Shown: positions 6,511 to 14,253, numbered from the stretch's first letter. The stretch is DNA of 18,260 bases from Holdemanella porci (GCF_019052655.1 NZ_JAHQVB010000041.1:1-18260); one strand, 5' to 3'. The notes: a model not told the origin generated them from the letters alone. Numbers and translations are program-made.

Positions 6511-6974
6511 CCCAGTGCTCCAAACAATCCCATACTCGTAAGAGCCATGATGATACCGGCTAAAATGACACCTAACATAACAGCTAGTACACTCGATTTG
6601 AAATTCATATCTAAGATACTAGCGGCAAGTGTACCAGTCCAGGCTCCTGTTCCTGGTAATGGAATGCCCACAAATATTAATAGGGCTACAAACAATCCTT
6701 TTCCTGCAGTGGCTTGTAATTTTTTACCACCTTTTTCACCTTTTTCTAGACACCACGTAAAGAAGTTTCCGACAACTGGCTTGTCAGCTCCCCAGACAAG
6801 AATCTTTCTGGCAAAGAAATAGATGAAGGGAACAGGAATCATATTTCCAATAATCGCAATTATATAATATTGAATAAATGGTAATCCCATTCCAGCTGCG
6901 ATTGGAATTGCTCCACGAAGTTCAATAAGTGGTACCATAGATACAAAAAACACAATCAGGTATTTTTTAAACAT
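6498..6974 (-). CDS. Small multi-drug export family membrane protein (COG2426)
   Basis: Integral membrane protein, 158 residues with about four hydrophobic segments. Two family signatures are clear: VPLIELRGAIPIAAGMG (about 14-30) and the re-entrant-like VGIPLPGTGAWTGTLAAS (about 102-119). A basic cytosolic loop WCLEKGEKGGKKLQ lies between. The family name comes from an early export claim, and its real substrate is unknown. ATG 6974 is preceded by AGGAGA on the minus strand. The gene stands alone, convergent with corA, with back-to-back terminators between them. Confidence 0.85.
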   Translation of the reverse strand: MFKKYLIVFFVSMVPLIELRGAIPIAAGMGLPFIQYYIIAIIGNMIPVPFIYFFARKILVWGADKPVVGNFFTWCLEKGEKGGKKLQATAGKGLFVALLIFVGIPLPGTGAWTGTLAASILDMNFKSSVLAVMLGVILAGIIMALTSMGLFGALGALF

Positions 6975-7070
6975 TTAGAATCTCCTTTTTTTCGACAAAT
7001 AAAAGTTTATCATTGATGACATAAATTTACAATAATAGACAGAATTTAAAACGTGTCTAGCACTGTGGTG

Positions 7071-7098
7071 TTGAAAGCGCTAAAAATAGTGTTATACT
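7071..7098 (+). promoter_or_regulatory. Promoter of the HdeD-like / alcohol dehydrogenase operon
   Basis: TTGAAA (7071-7076), 16 bases, TATACT (7093-7098); predicted start near 7105, just before the AAAGGAG at 7107-7113. Confidence 0.7.
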
Positions 7099-7122
7099 GA
7101 AATCATAAAGGAGATGTTACTT

Positions 7123-7707
7123 ATGAAATGGTTTGATTCTGATTATGATTATATTGATGAATTCAAAACACAATGGAATGAAAGGTATAAAAAGGCTAAA
7201 AGAATGAGTATAATATTAAGTATAGTATTGATTCTTATTGGTATTTTATGTTTTGTGTTTCCAGAAAAGGTATTCACAACGATTCAAATTATCGCAGCCA
7301 TTGGCTTGATTGTTTGGGGTGCATGTGAAATTTATTCATATATCACAACAACCTTCTTCTTTAGAGATGCAATGTGGCTAGCCAGTGGTATCTTAAATAT
7401 TTTGTTAGGTTGTTTATTATGCACGATGCCAGTTACAATTACTGTAAGTACATTTACATTTTTGTTTGCGTTTGTGCTATTGGTCAATGGTATTCAAAAG
7501 ATTACTTGGGGTTCTAGACTTAGTTTTTTTAGAGTGATCGATACGAAATATTTAAGTTTTACAGGTTGGGTCAATCTGTTGTTAAGCATTATTTTTTTGG
7601 TAATGCCATTCCAAAGTGCTTTAGTCATTAATTATATTATTGCGACCTATTTGGTTGTGGCTGGTCTTAGCTTGTCGATTGAAGCTGTTTCAATGAAAAA
7701 GATTTAA
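7123..7707 (+). CDS. HdeD-like DUF308 membrane protein
   Basis: Integral membrane protein, 194 residues from the chosen start. An acidic/aromatic cytosolic tail (MKWFDSDYDYIDEF) is followed by six hydrophobic helices at about 28-46, 52-73, 82-100, 102-122, 140-160 and 162-185. They are arranged as repeated pairs, the DUF308/HdeD layout (for example GILNILLGCLLCTMPVT and WVNLLLSIIFLVMPF). An ATG at 7114 overlaps the ribosome binding site AAAGGAG (7107-7113), so ATG 7123 is the better start. HdeD is tied to acid stress in enterobacteria, but in Gram-positives the role is unknown. It is followed by the alcohol dehydrogenase gene after 11 bases, so the two share a transcript. Confidence 0.8.
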   Translation: MKWFDSDYDYIDEFKTQWNERYKKAKRMSIILSIVLILIGILCFVFPEKVFTTIQIIAAIGLIVWGACEIYSYITTTFFFRDAMWLASGILNILLGCLLCTMPVTITVSTFTFLFAFVLLVNGIQKITWGSRLSFFRVIDTKYLSFTGWVNLLLSIIFLVMPFQSALVINYIIATYLVVAGLSLSIEAVSMKKI

Positions 7708-7718
7708 AAGGGGTAAAC

Positions 7719-8909
7719 ATGGAAAAATTTAAGTTTTATGCACCAACAAAAGTGTATTTTGGTAAAGATGAGGAACAAAGGGTTGGAAAGATTTTACAAG
7801 AATATCATCCAAAGAAAGTATTGATTCATTATGGAGGGAAAAGTGCCATTCAATCCGGTCTTTTGGATCGAGTGAAAAAGGCGCTTGATGAAGAAAATAT
7901 TGCCTATTGTTTGTGTGGAGGTGTTGTTGCTAATCCATTACTTTCAAAGGTGAACGAAGGAATTCAAATTTGTAAAGAAGAAGGAGTTGACTTTATTCTT
8001 GCTGTTGGTGGAGGAAGCGTTTTAGACTCAAGCAAAGGCATTGCATATGGTGTTTATAATGAAGGTGATGTCTGGGATTATTACGCAAGAAAGAAAAAGG
8101 TGAAGGGTGCTTTACCTATGGGGTGTATCTTAACGCTATCCGCAACAGGCAGTGAAATGAGCAATTCAAGTGTAATCACAAATGAAGATGGTAATCTGAA
8201 ACGTGGTTTAAGCAGTGATTATGGATATTTTAAATTTTCTATTTTAAATCCAAAATTAACATATACTGTATCTCAATACCAAACAATGTGTGGGTGTACG
8301 GATATTATTATGCATACATTGGAACGATATTTTACGCCATCCCAAACATTGGATTTGGTAGATCAAATGGCAGAAAGTTTAGTCCGTATTGTCATAAAAA
8401 ACACAAAAATTCTTTTAGAAGATCCTTCTAACGAACAGGCACGCTCTGAAATTATGTGGGCAGGTAGTGTTTCACACAATGACATGACTGGAGATCGTTC
8501 TTTAGGAGATTGGGCTTGCCATCAATTGGAACATGAATTAAGTGGAATGTTTAATGTAGCACATGGTGCAGGTCTTGCGGCTATTTGGGATAGTTGGGCA
8601 AATCATGTATATATGGAAAATCCAACGCGATTTGCCAAACTTGGGCATCGTGTTTTTGGTTTGGATGATTCGGATACATTATCTTGTGCTTTGAATACTA
8701 TTGAAAAGATGGAAGAATTCTTTAGAAGTATCGGCATGCCGACAAGTATTCAAGGATTGTTAAAACGTAAGTGTACAGAACCAGAATTGTATGAATTAAC
8801 ATACAAATGCAGCTTTGAGCATACGCGCACAATTGGAAAATTTAAAGAGTTGGATGAAATGGATATGCTTGAAATATATCGTATGGCAAATGAAAAGGAA
8901 GTCGCTTAA
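7719..8909 (+). CDS. Iron-type alcohol dehydrogenase (butanol dehydrogenase/YqhD-like)
   Basis: NAD(P)H-dependent reductase of aldehydes to alcohols, group III metal-dependent fold; 396 residues, a normal length. The N-terminal dinucleotide domain has GGGSVLDSSKG (97-107). The metal site is complete: Asp195 and His199 in GCTDIIMHTLERYF, His268 in CHQLEHELSG, and His282 in NVAHGAGLA, the same spacing as YqhD. The closest characterised relatives are the BdhA/BdhB and YqhD enzymes, which often prefer NADPH; the true substrate is unknown. In a fermenting anaerobe it would dispose of reducing power or detoxify aldehydes. RBS AAAAGGGG (7706-7713) overlaps the end of the upstream gene. Confidence 0.93.
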   Translation: MEKFKFYAPTKVYFGKDEEQRVGKILQEYHPKKVLIHYGGKSAIQSGLLDRVKKALDEENIAYCLCGGVVANPLLSKVNEGIQICKEEGVDFILAVGGGSVLDSSKGIAYGVYNEGDVWDYYARKKKVKGALPMGCILTLSATGSEMSNSSVITNEDGNLKRGLSSDYGYFKFSILNPKLTYTVSQYQTMCGCTDIIMHTLERYFTPSQTLDLVDQMAESLVRIVIKNTKILLEDPSNEQARSEIMWAGSVSHNDMTGDRSLGDWACHQLEHELSGMFNVAHGAGLAAIWDSWANHVYMENPTRFAKLGHRVFGLDDSDTLSCALNTIEKMEEFFRSIGMPTSIQGLLKRKCTEPELYELTYKCSFEHTRTIGKFKELDEMDMLEIYRMANEKEVA

Positions 8910-8918
8910 GACTTCCTT
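8895..8918. terminator. Bidirectional terminator between alcohol dehydrogenase and DUF1002 genes
   Basis: Perfect 9-bp stem AAGGAAGTC (8895-8903) / GACTTCCTT (8910-8918). It is followed by ATTTTAG rightward and TTCATTT leftward and lies over the end of the dehydrogenase gene, just after the stop of the convergent gene. The U-tracts are modest in both directions. Confidence 0.7.
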
Positions 8919-8921
8919 ATT

Positions 8922-9854
8922 TTAGTTAAATAGACTTTTAATGAAGTTAATAATCTTGTCAAACCATCCTTCAGATTGGGCTTTGTTGAATAATCCAGAT
9001 AATTGATTTTTTAAACTGCCAGATAATTTGTTTAATTGATTTAATACTTCTTGTGAGTCAATAGCCGAAGTGTTTTGGTATTTCTTGGCGAATGCAATCA
9101 ATTTATCGATATCGTCTTGAGAGATGATGTCACTTAAATTAAATTCCTCCAAAGCATCCTGTACGACTTGTTCAACTTGTTCGGTAGTTGCAGCACTACC
9201 TTGGTTTTGCTTGATTTGGGCAAGCTCTTGTTTGATTTCTACTAAAGCCTGATCTAAGCGGGCAGAGTCAAAATTAGAATCGTCTGCATTATTTTGAGCA
9301 ATTTCGTTTGTTGCTTCAAGCTCATCTTGTGCAACTTGTGTGCGGTCTGGATCTAGTGTTTCTCCGTTAGCTTCTAACGCTTTGTAAACGCCGGTTAGAG
9401 CAGATTCTCCGGTAACTTTTGAAATGGAAGCAACATCGATTTCAACATCACTGACACCTGCTGTAATTGCGGCGTTGGCATATTGGTTGGATGTGATCTT
9501 TGTGATATTGCTTTGTGTGATGATTTTTACTTTTACACCTGTACCAGAATCTTGTTTTTGAACCATAACACTTGAAATCAAACTGGATGTATCTCCGCCA
9601 ACGATTCCTAAATAGTTGTATAAGTCGTTGGCATCAACACTTGTTTCGTAGACGTTATTTGTATCTTCAATATCAAATAATTCACGTGTGCTTTGGATTT
9701 GATCTTCACTTAAACCACCACCATATACAACGGTTGGTTTACCCCATTTTTCATCTATAACAGATGTATCGATTGCGAATACGTTCGTGGCAGCGGCTGA
9801 AATGCTCATAATGGCTGCTAGAGATACGCCTAATAATTTATTACATTTAAACAT
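8922..9854 (-). CDS. Secreted DUF1002 (YpuA-like) protein
   Basis: Exported protein of unknown function, 310 residues from the chosen start. A signal peptide covers about 1-27 (basic FKCNK, hydrophobic core, likely cleavage after NVFA). The DUF1002 core follows, with WGKPTVVYGGGLSEDQI near its start, a VMVQKQDSGTGVKVKIIT strand pair and an ITAGVSDVEIDVASISKVTGESALTG block. The C-terminal third is helical and charged, ending FDKIINFIKSLFN, which looks amphipathic. An ATG at 9875 lacks a ribosome binding site, while AAAGGAG lies 9 bases before ATG 9854, so the latter is used. It is a single gene with its own promoter, back to back with the DtxR-like gene. Confidence 0.85.
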   Translation of the reverse strand: MFKCNKLLGVSLAAIMSISAAATNVFAIDTSVIDEKWGKPTVVYGGGLSEDQIQSTRELFDIEDTNNVYETSVDANDLYNYLGIVGGDTSSLISSVMVQKQDSGTGVKVKIITQSNITKITSNQYANAAITAGVSDVEIDVASISKVTGESALTGVYKALEANGETLDPDRTQVAQDELEATNEIAQNNADDSNFDSARLDQALVEIKQELAQIKQNQGSAATTEQVEQVVQDALEEFNLSDIISQDDIDKLIAFAKKYQNTSAIDSQEVLNQLNKLSGSLKNQLSGLFNKAQSEGWFDKIINFIKSLFN

Positions 9855-9889
9855 TTTTTTGTTCTCCTTTTGCATAATTTTGCTTTACT

Positions 9890-9918
9890 AGTGTATCTTA
9901 ACTTTATTTTTTGTGCAA
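9890..9918 (-). promoter_or_regulatory. Promoter of the DUF1002 gene
   Basis: Minus strand TTGCAC (9918-9913), 17 bases, TACACT (9895-9890). Its -35 box lies only five bases from that of the divergent DtxR-like gene, so a protein bound here could affect both. Confidence 0.5.
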
Positions 9919-9923
9919 AAGTT

Positions 9924-9952
9924 TTGAATCTTATGTGAAATTTTGTTATACT
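9924..9952 (+). promoter_or_regulatory. Promoter of the DtxR-like regulator
   Basis: TTGAAT (9924-9929), 17 bases, TATACT (9947-9952); predicted start near 9959. The ribosome binding site TGGAGGA lies at 9975-9981. Confidence 0.7.
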
Positions 9953-9987
9953 TTTATGGTAAGCTAAAACTAACTGGAGGAATAGAA

Positions 9988-10386
9988 ATGCAGCTAACAC
10001 AATCTCAGGAAGATTATTTAGAAACAATATATGTATTAAAGTCTCAACAAGAGAATGTTCGTGCTATTGATGTGGCGGCAGCTCTAGGCTTTTCTAAGCC
10101 GAGCGTTTCACATGCTTTGAAAGACTTAAAAGAAAAAGAATTGATTTATACGGACAAAACAGGATATTTATTCTTTACAGAACAAGGACAAAAACAGGCT
10201 AGTCAAGTGTATGAAAGGCATATTTATTTTAAGAATCAATTGCTCCATGCTGGCGTAGAATCTGTTCTTGCAGAAGAAGAAGCTTGTCGTATGGAACATA
10301 CAATTAGTGAAGAGAGTTTTAAAAAATTAAAGGGTAGTAAATGCGTGCGCTCATGTATTGACTGCAAGGGGGACGATTGTAAGTAA
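9988..10386 (+). CDS. DtxR/MntR-family metal-dependent regulator
   Basis: Winged-helix repressor, 132 residues, that senses Fe2+ or Mn2+ and binds DNA as a dimer. The N-terminal helix-turn-helix is typical (SQEDYLETIYVLKSQQ, then VRAIDVAAALGFSKPSVSHA). Likely metal ligands are Asp9, Glu12 and His78, plus C100-x2-E103-H104. A Cys in the first position of that triplet is the DtxR (iron) form rather than the Glu of MntR. After the dimerisation helices the protein ends with four cysteines, C119-x3-C-x2-C-x4-C131, in place of the usual tail or SH3 domain. Start ATG 9988 is chosen for its TGGAGGA and family-like N-terminus, over an earlier in-frame ATG at 9943 inside the promoter. No metal transporter is adjacent, so its regulon is not evident here. 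Confidence 0.88.
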   Translation: MQLTQSQEDYLETIYVLKSQQENVRAIDVAAALGFSKPSVSHALKDLKEKELIYTDKTGYLFFTEQGQKQASQVYERHIYFKNQLLHAGVESVLAEEEACRMEHTISEESFKKLKGSKCVRSCIDCKGDDCK

Positions 10387-10412
10387 AAAGCGTGAATGGC
10401 TCACGCTTTTTT
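10385..10412. terminator. Bidirectional terminator shared by two convergent genes
   Basis: 11-bp perfect stem AAAAAGCGTGA (10385-10395) / TCACGCTTTTT (10401-10411). T-runs lie on both strands, and the stop codons of both convergent genes lie at its edges. Confidence 0.9.
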
Positions 10413-11109
10413 AGTCCTTTCCTTGAGGTATAAATGGGATTAATGCATCAGCTAATGAATGTAGGTTACGAGATTGGATGTACACTTTTCCGTTTCCGTG
10501 GAACTCATTCACTAAACCTTCACCTGTTGTGAATCCAAATGTCCCGGATGCAATTTTGATTTCATAATCTAAAGAATCGTCCCATGCGATAACGTGTTCA
10601 TTATCAATTGTGATTGGATGATCTGCATCTACATTGATTTCCATAATGTCACCATATGCATTGATCAATAGGTCGCCTTGTCCAGATGTATGCATGACAA
10701 AGAATCCACCGGTTCCACCAAGTAATGCTTTTCCAACGCTTTGTGTTTTCATTTCGTAGCTAACAGTGTTATCACATGCCAAAAAAGCACCATTATTTAA
10801 ATAGTAGTGACATGCTGGTGTAACCTCTAAACATGTGATTTTTCCTGGAATAGAAGGTGCAATACCAAGTAATCCGTCGTGACTTGTTCCGGTAGCCTCT
10901 GTAATAAACATACTTTCGCCACTGGTAAGGCTTCGTCCTAAGGCGCCTAATACGCCGCTAATACCTTTTTTGTTACTGTTCATTTTACCTTCAATCACAA
11001 CGTTTGACATATAGGCCATAGAGCCTCTTTCGATTTTTACCGTTTCATTATTCTGTAGATTGATTTCAACGATAGGGCAATCTGAATCGCCTTTGATTTT
11101 ATAGTCCAT
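10411..11109 (-). CDS. AIM24 family protein (TIGR00266)
   Basis: A 232-residue protein of the AIM24/TIGR00266 family, whose beta-rich fold resembles the TRAP/AIM24 group; its biochemical role in bacteria is not established. Recognisable blocks are VKIERGSMAYMSNVVIEGKM (about 24-43), SGESMFITEATG (about 63-74), GGTGGFFVMHTSGQGDLLI (about 130-148) and ITIDNEHVIAWDDSLDY (about 166-182). A repeated Gly-rich pattern is seen between them. An earlier in-frame ATG at 11166 would add 19 residues unlike the family. ATG 11109 has AAGGAGG six bases upstream and is used. It is divergent from nrdD, with a palindrome between the two promoters. Confidence 0.85.
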   Translation of the reverse strand: MDYKIKGDSDCPIVEINLQNNETVKIERGSMAYMSNVVIEGKMNSNKKGISGVLGALGRSLTSGESMFITEATGTSHDGLLGIAPSIPGKITCLEVTPACHYYLNNGAFLACDNTVSYEMKTQSVGKALLGGTGGFFVMHTSGQGDLLINAYGDIMEINVDADHPITIDNEHVIAWDDSLDYEIKIASGTFGFTTGEGLVNEFHGNGKVYIQSRNLHSLADALIPFIPQGKD

Positions 11110-11168
11110 AGTGACCTCCTTTTTGCATCTTTCTTTTATTGTATCAAGTATATGTGAATTTAACATTA

Positions 11169-11197
11169 ATTATCATAATTTATTTAAATTGACACAA
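11169..11197 (-). promoter_or_regulatory. Promoter of the AIM24-family gene
   Basis: Minus strand TTGTGT (11197-11192), 17 bases, GATAAT (11174-11169). The -35 lies inside the palindrome at 11188-11208. Confidence 0.5.
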
Positions 11198-11208
11198 TAA
11201 GTGTCAAT
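11188..11208. promoter_or_regulatory. Palindrome between AIM24 gene and nrdD: candidate operator
   Basis: Perfect 8-bp arms ATTGACAC (11188-11195) and GTGTCAAT (11201-11208) around AATAA. A consensus -35 TTGACA occurs on each strand inside it. The arms share ACAC/GTGT with NrdR boxes, but the centre is three bases too short, so I do not call it one. The binding protein is unknown. It overlaps the -35 of the leftward promoter and is about 165 bp upstream of the main nrdD promoter; the stretch 11220-11350 between them shows nothing I can name. Confidence 0.45.
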
Positions 11209-11353
11209 ATTCATATTATTTTAATGATAAATGAGGTTGCACAAAAATGGTTGGAAATTAAAATATTTACACAAATTAGCGGACTTTAAAAAAATAAAAA
11301 AACTGGTTTCCTTTACATAAAGGTCAAGCATTATTTCGTATGAATGTAAAGAC

Positions 11354-11381
11354 TTGTTTTAGAAAAATTTATTAGTATACT
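11354..11381 (+). promoter_or_regulatory. nrdDG promoter
   Basis: TTGTTT (11354-11359), 16 bases, TATACT (11376-11381). The predicted start is near 11388, so the transcript would open almost directly with the hairpin at 11392-11419. Confidence 0.65.
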
Positions 11382-11391
11382 AGATGTATAC

Positions 11392-11419
11392 AAAAATAGT
11401 TGAAGGTTCAACTATTTTT
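11392..11419 (+). promoter_or_regulatory. 5'-terminal hairpin directly before the nrdD ribosome binding site
   Basis: Perfect 13-base arms AAAAATAGTTGAA (11392-11404) and TTCAACTATTTTT (11407-11419) separated by GG. The 3' arm ends in five T and is followed without a gap by AGGAGG (11420-11425). It may stabilise the mRNA 5' end or limit ribosome access. As a terminator it would be weak, because its T-run is used up in the stem. Confidence 0.7.
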
Positions 11420-11431
11420 AGGAGGATTAAT

Positions 11432-13606
11432 ATGAATGTAATTAAAAGAAGTGGAGAAGAAGTCGTTTTTGATGCATCAAAGATTGAAAATGCAATCAAA
11501 AAAGCAAGTAAAGCTACAACACACAATCAAATGACAGATGAATTGATTCATTCTGTTACGCAAAGTGTTATCGATAAATGTGAAAACTTGAAGAGAAGCC
11601 CAAATGTGGAAGAAATTCAAGATATGGTTGAGGGAGAATTGATGGAACATCGTTGTTTTGCGGTAGCTCACAACTATATCACATATCGTTATGAACGTGC
11701 TTTAATTCGTAAGGCAAATTCAACAGATAAGCAGATCATGTCTTTGCTGGAGCGAAATAATGAAGAAGTTAAACAAGAAAACTCAAATAAAAATCCATTA
11801 GTAAACAGTGTTCAGCGTGATTATATGGCTGGAGAAGTTTCAAAGGATATCACAAAACGTTTCTTGTTACCTCAAGATGTTATGGAGGCCCATGAAAAAG
11901 GTGTTATTCATTTCCATGATTCAGATTACTTTGCACAACACATGCACAACTGTTGTTTAGTAAATTTAGAGGACATGCTTCAAAATGGTACAGTTATCTC
12001 TGAAACAATGATTGAAAAACCACATAGTTTCTCTACAGCATGTAACGTAGCTACACAAATAATTGCGCAAGTTGCTAGTTCACAATATGGAGGGCAAAGT
12101 ATTACACTTTCTCACTTAGCTCCATTTGTACAGGTTTCAAGAGAAAAAGCACGTCGTGAAGTAAAAGAAGAATTAGAATCATTAAATCTAGATTCATCTG
12201 AAGATACAGTTAATAAAATGGCAGAAATGCGTGTTCGTAAAGAAATTGAAAAAGGTGTACAGATGATTCAATACCAGGTTATCACATTGATGACGACAAA
12301 TGGTCAAGCTCCATTTGTGACTGTCTTCATGTATTTAAATGAAGTGCCTGAAGGACAGACTCGTGATGACTTAGCTATGATTATTGAAGAAATGTTGAAA
12401 CAAAGAATCAAGGGAGTTAAAAATGAAAAAGGTATCTGGATTACGCCGGCTTTCCCTAAATTGATTTATGTTCTTGAAGAAAACAACATTGAAGAAGATT
12501 CTAAATATTGGCATTTGACAGAATTAGCGGCTAGATGTACAGCTAAGCGTATGGTTCCAGATTATATTTCTGAAAAGAAAATGTTGGAATTAAAAGTAGA
12601 TGCGAATGGAGAAGGGCATTGTTATCCGTGTATGGGATGTCGTTCATTCTTAACTACGTATTTAGATGAAAATGGTAAACCAAAATACTATGGCCGATTC
12701 AACCAAGGTGTTGTTACTTTGAACTTAGTTGATGTAGCTTGTTCAAGTAAACAGGATGAAGAAGCATTCTGGAGAATCATGGATGAAAGATTGGCGTTGT
12801 GTAAAAAGGCATTGATGTGTCGCCATGAAAGATTATTAGGTACACCAAGTGATGTAGCTCCTATTTTATGGCAAAATGGTGCATTGGCGCGTTTGAAAAA
12901 AGGAGAGCCAATCGACAAATTATTATTTGGTGGATATTCTACAATTTCTTTGGGATATGCTGGATTATGTGAATGTGTATATTATATGACTGGACACCCT
13001 CATACTGAAGAGCCAGGAACTTCATTTGGATTGAAAGTTATGCAGTATCTAAATGATGCTTGTGCTAAATGGAAGGCAGAAGAAAATATTGACTTCTCAT
13101 TATATGGAACTCCTATGGAGTCAACTACATTTAAGTTCTCTAAACATCTACAAGAGCGTTTTGGAATTATTCCACATGTAACGGATAAGAACTATATCAC
13201 AAATAGTTATCATGTTCATGTAACAGAAGAAATTGATGCGTTTACTAAATTAACATTTGAATCACAGTTCCAAAAACTTTCTCCAGGTGGAGCCATTAGC
13301 TATGTAGAAGTTCCAAATATGGAAAATAACATTGAAGCTGTTTTGGCAATTATGAAACATATTTATAATCATATTATGTATGCAGAGTTGAACACAAAAT
13401 CAGATTATTGCCAAGTATGTGGATATACAGGAGAAATCAAGATTGTGGAAGATGAAAACCATAAATTAGTTTGGGAATGTCCAAATTGTGGAAATCGTGA
13501 CCAAGAAAAAATGAATGTGGCTCGTCGTACTTGTGGATATATCGGTACACAGTTCTGGAATCAAGGACGAACACAAGAAATCAAAGAAAGAGTACTACAC
13601 TTATAA
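11432..13606 (+). CDS. nrdD: Anaerobic ribonucleoside-triphosphate reductase, class III
   Basis: Reduces ribonucleoside triphosphates to deoxy forms for DNA synthesis without oxygen, using a glycyl radical; 724 residues, normal length. An N-terminal ATP-cone (about 1-90, opening MNVIKRSGEE) gives allosteric control. The catalytic barrel contains MGCRSFL with Cys403, plus SSQYGGQSITLSHL and YGTPMESTTFKFSKHLQERFG. The C-terminal zinc site is C660-x2-C663 and C683-x2-C686, and the radical site is RRTCGY with Gly702, 22 residues from the end. I chose ATG 11432, preceded by AGGAGG, over an earlier in-frame ATG at 11384 that lies within the promoter/leader. It is followed by its activase gene; formate or thioredoxin as reductant cannot be told from sequence alone. 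Confidence 0.97.
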   Translation: MNVIKRSGEEVVFDASKIENAIKKASKATTHNQMTDELIHSVTQSVIDKCENLKRSPNVEEIQDMVEGELMEHRCFAVAHNYITYRYERALIRKANSTDKQIMSLLERNNEEVKQENSNKNPLVNSVQRDYMAGEVSKDITKRFLLPQDVMEAHEKGVIHFHDSDYFAQHMHNCCLVNLEDMLQNGTVISETMIEKPHSFSTACNVATQIIAQVASSQYGGQSITLSHLAPFVQVSREKARREVKEELESLNLDSSEDTVNKMAEMRVRKEIEKGVQMIQYQVITLMTTNGQAPFVTVFMYLNEVPEGQTRDDLAMIIEEMLKQRIKGVKNEKGIWITPAFPKLIYVLEENNIEEDSKYWHLTELAARCTAKRMVPDYISEKKMLELKVDANGEGHCYPCMGCRSFLTTYLDENGKPKYYGRFNQGVVTLNLVDVACSSKQDEEAFWRIMDERLALCKKALMCRHERLLGTPSDVAPILWQNGALARLKKGEPIDKLLFGGYSTISLGYAGLCECVYYMTGHPHTEEPGTSFGLKVMQYLNDACAKWKAEENIDFSLYGTPMESTTFKFSKHLQERFGIIPHVTDKNYITNSYHVHVTEEIDAFTKLTFESQFQKLSPGGAISYVEVPNMENNIEAVLAIMKHIYNHIMYAELNTKSDYCQVCGYTGEIKIVEDENHKLVWECPNCGNRDQEKMNVARRTCGYIGTQFWNQGRTQEIKERVLHL

Positions 13607-13629
13607 GAGCTAGTTTCTAGCTCTTTTTT
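13605..13629 (+). terminator. Hairpin with T-run between nrdD and nrdG
   Basis: Perfect 9-bp stem AAGAGCTAG (13605-13613) / CTAGCTCTT (13617-13625), TTT loop, T-run to 13629. It overlaps the nrdD stop codon and is followed at once by the nrdG ribosome binding site AGGAGG (13630-13635). It looks like a partial terminator or processing point setting the NrdD:NrdG ratio. Confidence 0.8.
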
Positions 13630-13640
13630 AGGAGGTATTT

Positions 13641-14162
13641 ATGTATTTTGGAAATATAAAGAAAAACGATATTGCGAACGGTAAAGGGGTGCGTGTGACA
13701 CTATTTGTATCGGGATGTACAAATCATTGTAAAAATTGTTTCCAGCCAGAAACATGGAACTTTGATTATGGTAAGCCTTATACAAAGGAAACAGAAGATG
13801 AGGTTATTGATGCTTTAAAACCAAGCCATATTTCAGGTTTGACATTACTTGGTGGAGAGCCTTTTGAGCCGGAGAATCAAAGAGAATTAGTTAAATTGCT
13901 TCGTCGTGTTCGTGACGAATTACCAGAAAAGAATATTTGGTCTTTTACAGGCTTTGTTTTAGATCAAGACTTGTTGGATGGTGGACGAAAACATTGTGAA
14001 GTAACGGATGAAATGTTGTCGTTATTGGATGTTTTAGTGGATGGTCCATTTAAAGAAGAAGAAAAAGATATCACATTGGCATTTCGTGGTTCAAGAAACC
14101 AAAGGCTTATTGATATGAAAAAATCTTTGAAAGAACAAGAGGTAATTGAATTGGAAGTTTAA
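13641..14162 (+). CDS. nrdG: Anaerobic ribonucleotide reductase activating protein
   Basis: Radical SAM enzyme, 173 residues, that uses S-adenosylmethionine and a 4Fe-4S cluster to install the glycyl radical on NrdD. The cluster motif is C26-x3-C30-x2-C33 (SGCTNHCKNCFQP), and the SAM-binding GGEP lies at 71-74. The family opening MYFGNIKKNDIANGKGVRV, the WSFTGF strand and the LVDGPF motif are all present. It starts 34 bases after nrdD with AGGAGG, sharing the operon across the intercistronic hairpin. Confidence 0.96.
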   Translation: MYFGNIKKNDIANGKGVRVTLFVSGCTNHCKNCFQPETWNFDYGKPYTKETEDEVIDALKPSHISGLTLLGGEPFEPENQRELVKLLRRVRDELPEKNIWSFTGFVLDQDLLDGGRKHCEVTDEMLSLLDVLVDGPFKEEEKDITLAFRGSRNQRLIDMKKSLKEQEVIELEV

Positions 14163-14175
14163 TCGGTGCAATAAA

Positions 14176-14235
14176 TTTGGATGGGGTTAGGTGAATTTGC
14201 TCTCCAAGAATTTAAGGAGCGGCATATACCCCAAA
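14176..14235 (+). ncRNA. Candidate structured RNA upstream of a strong terminator
   Basis: An outer stem TGGGGT (14182-14187) / ACCCCA (14228-14233) encloses an inner stem TGC-CTCC (14198-14205) / GGAG-GCA (14216-14224). TTTGG (14176-14180) can alternatively pair with CCAAA (14231-14235). A very strong terminator follows 20 bases on. The aptamer-plus-terminator look is riboswitch-like, but it matches no class I know and no gene follows it. It may simply be the 3' untranslated region of nrdDG. Confidence 0.3.
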
Positions 14236-14253
14236 ACAGTTTATAGCTGATAT

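Noticed and set aside
9955..9975. DtxR-type operator near the regulator's own promoter
   Set aside because: AAGCTAAAACTAA looks faintly like a metal-regulator box but is not a convincing inverted repeat.
11188..11208. NrdR box upstream of nrdD
   Set aside because: ACAC/GTGT half-sites are present, but the spacing is 5 rather than 8 bases and there is only one copy; NrdR boxes come as 16-bp pairs.
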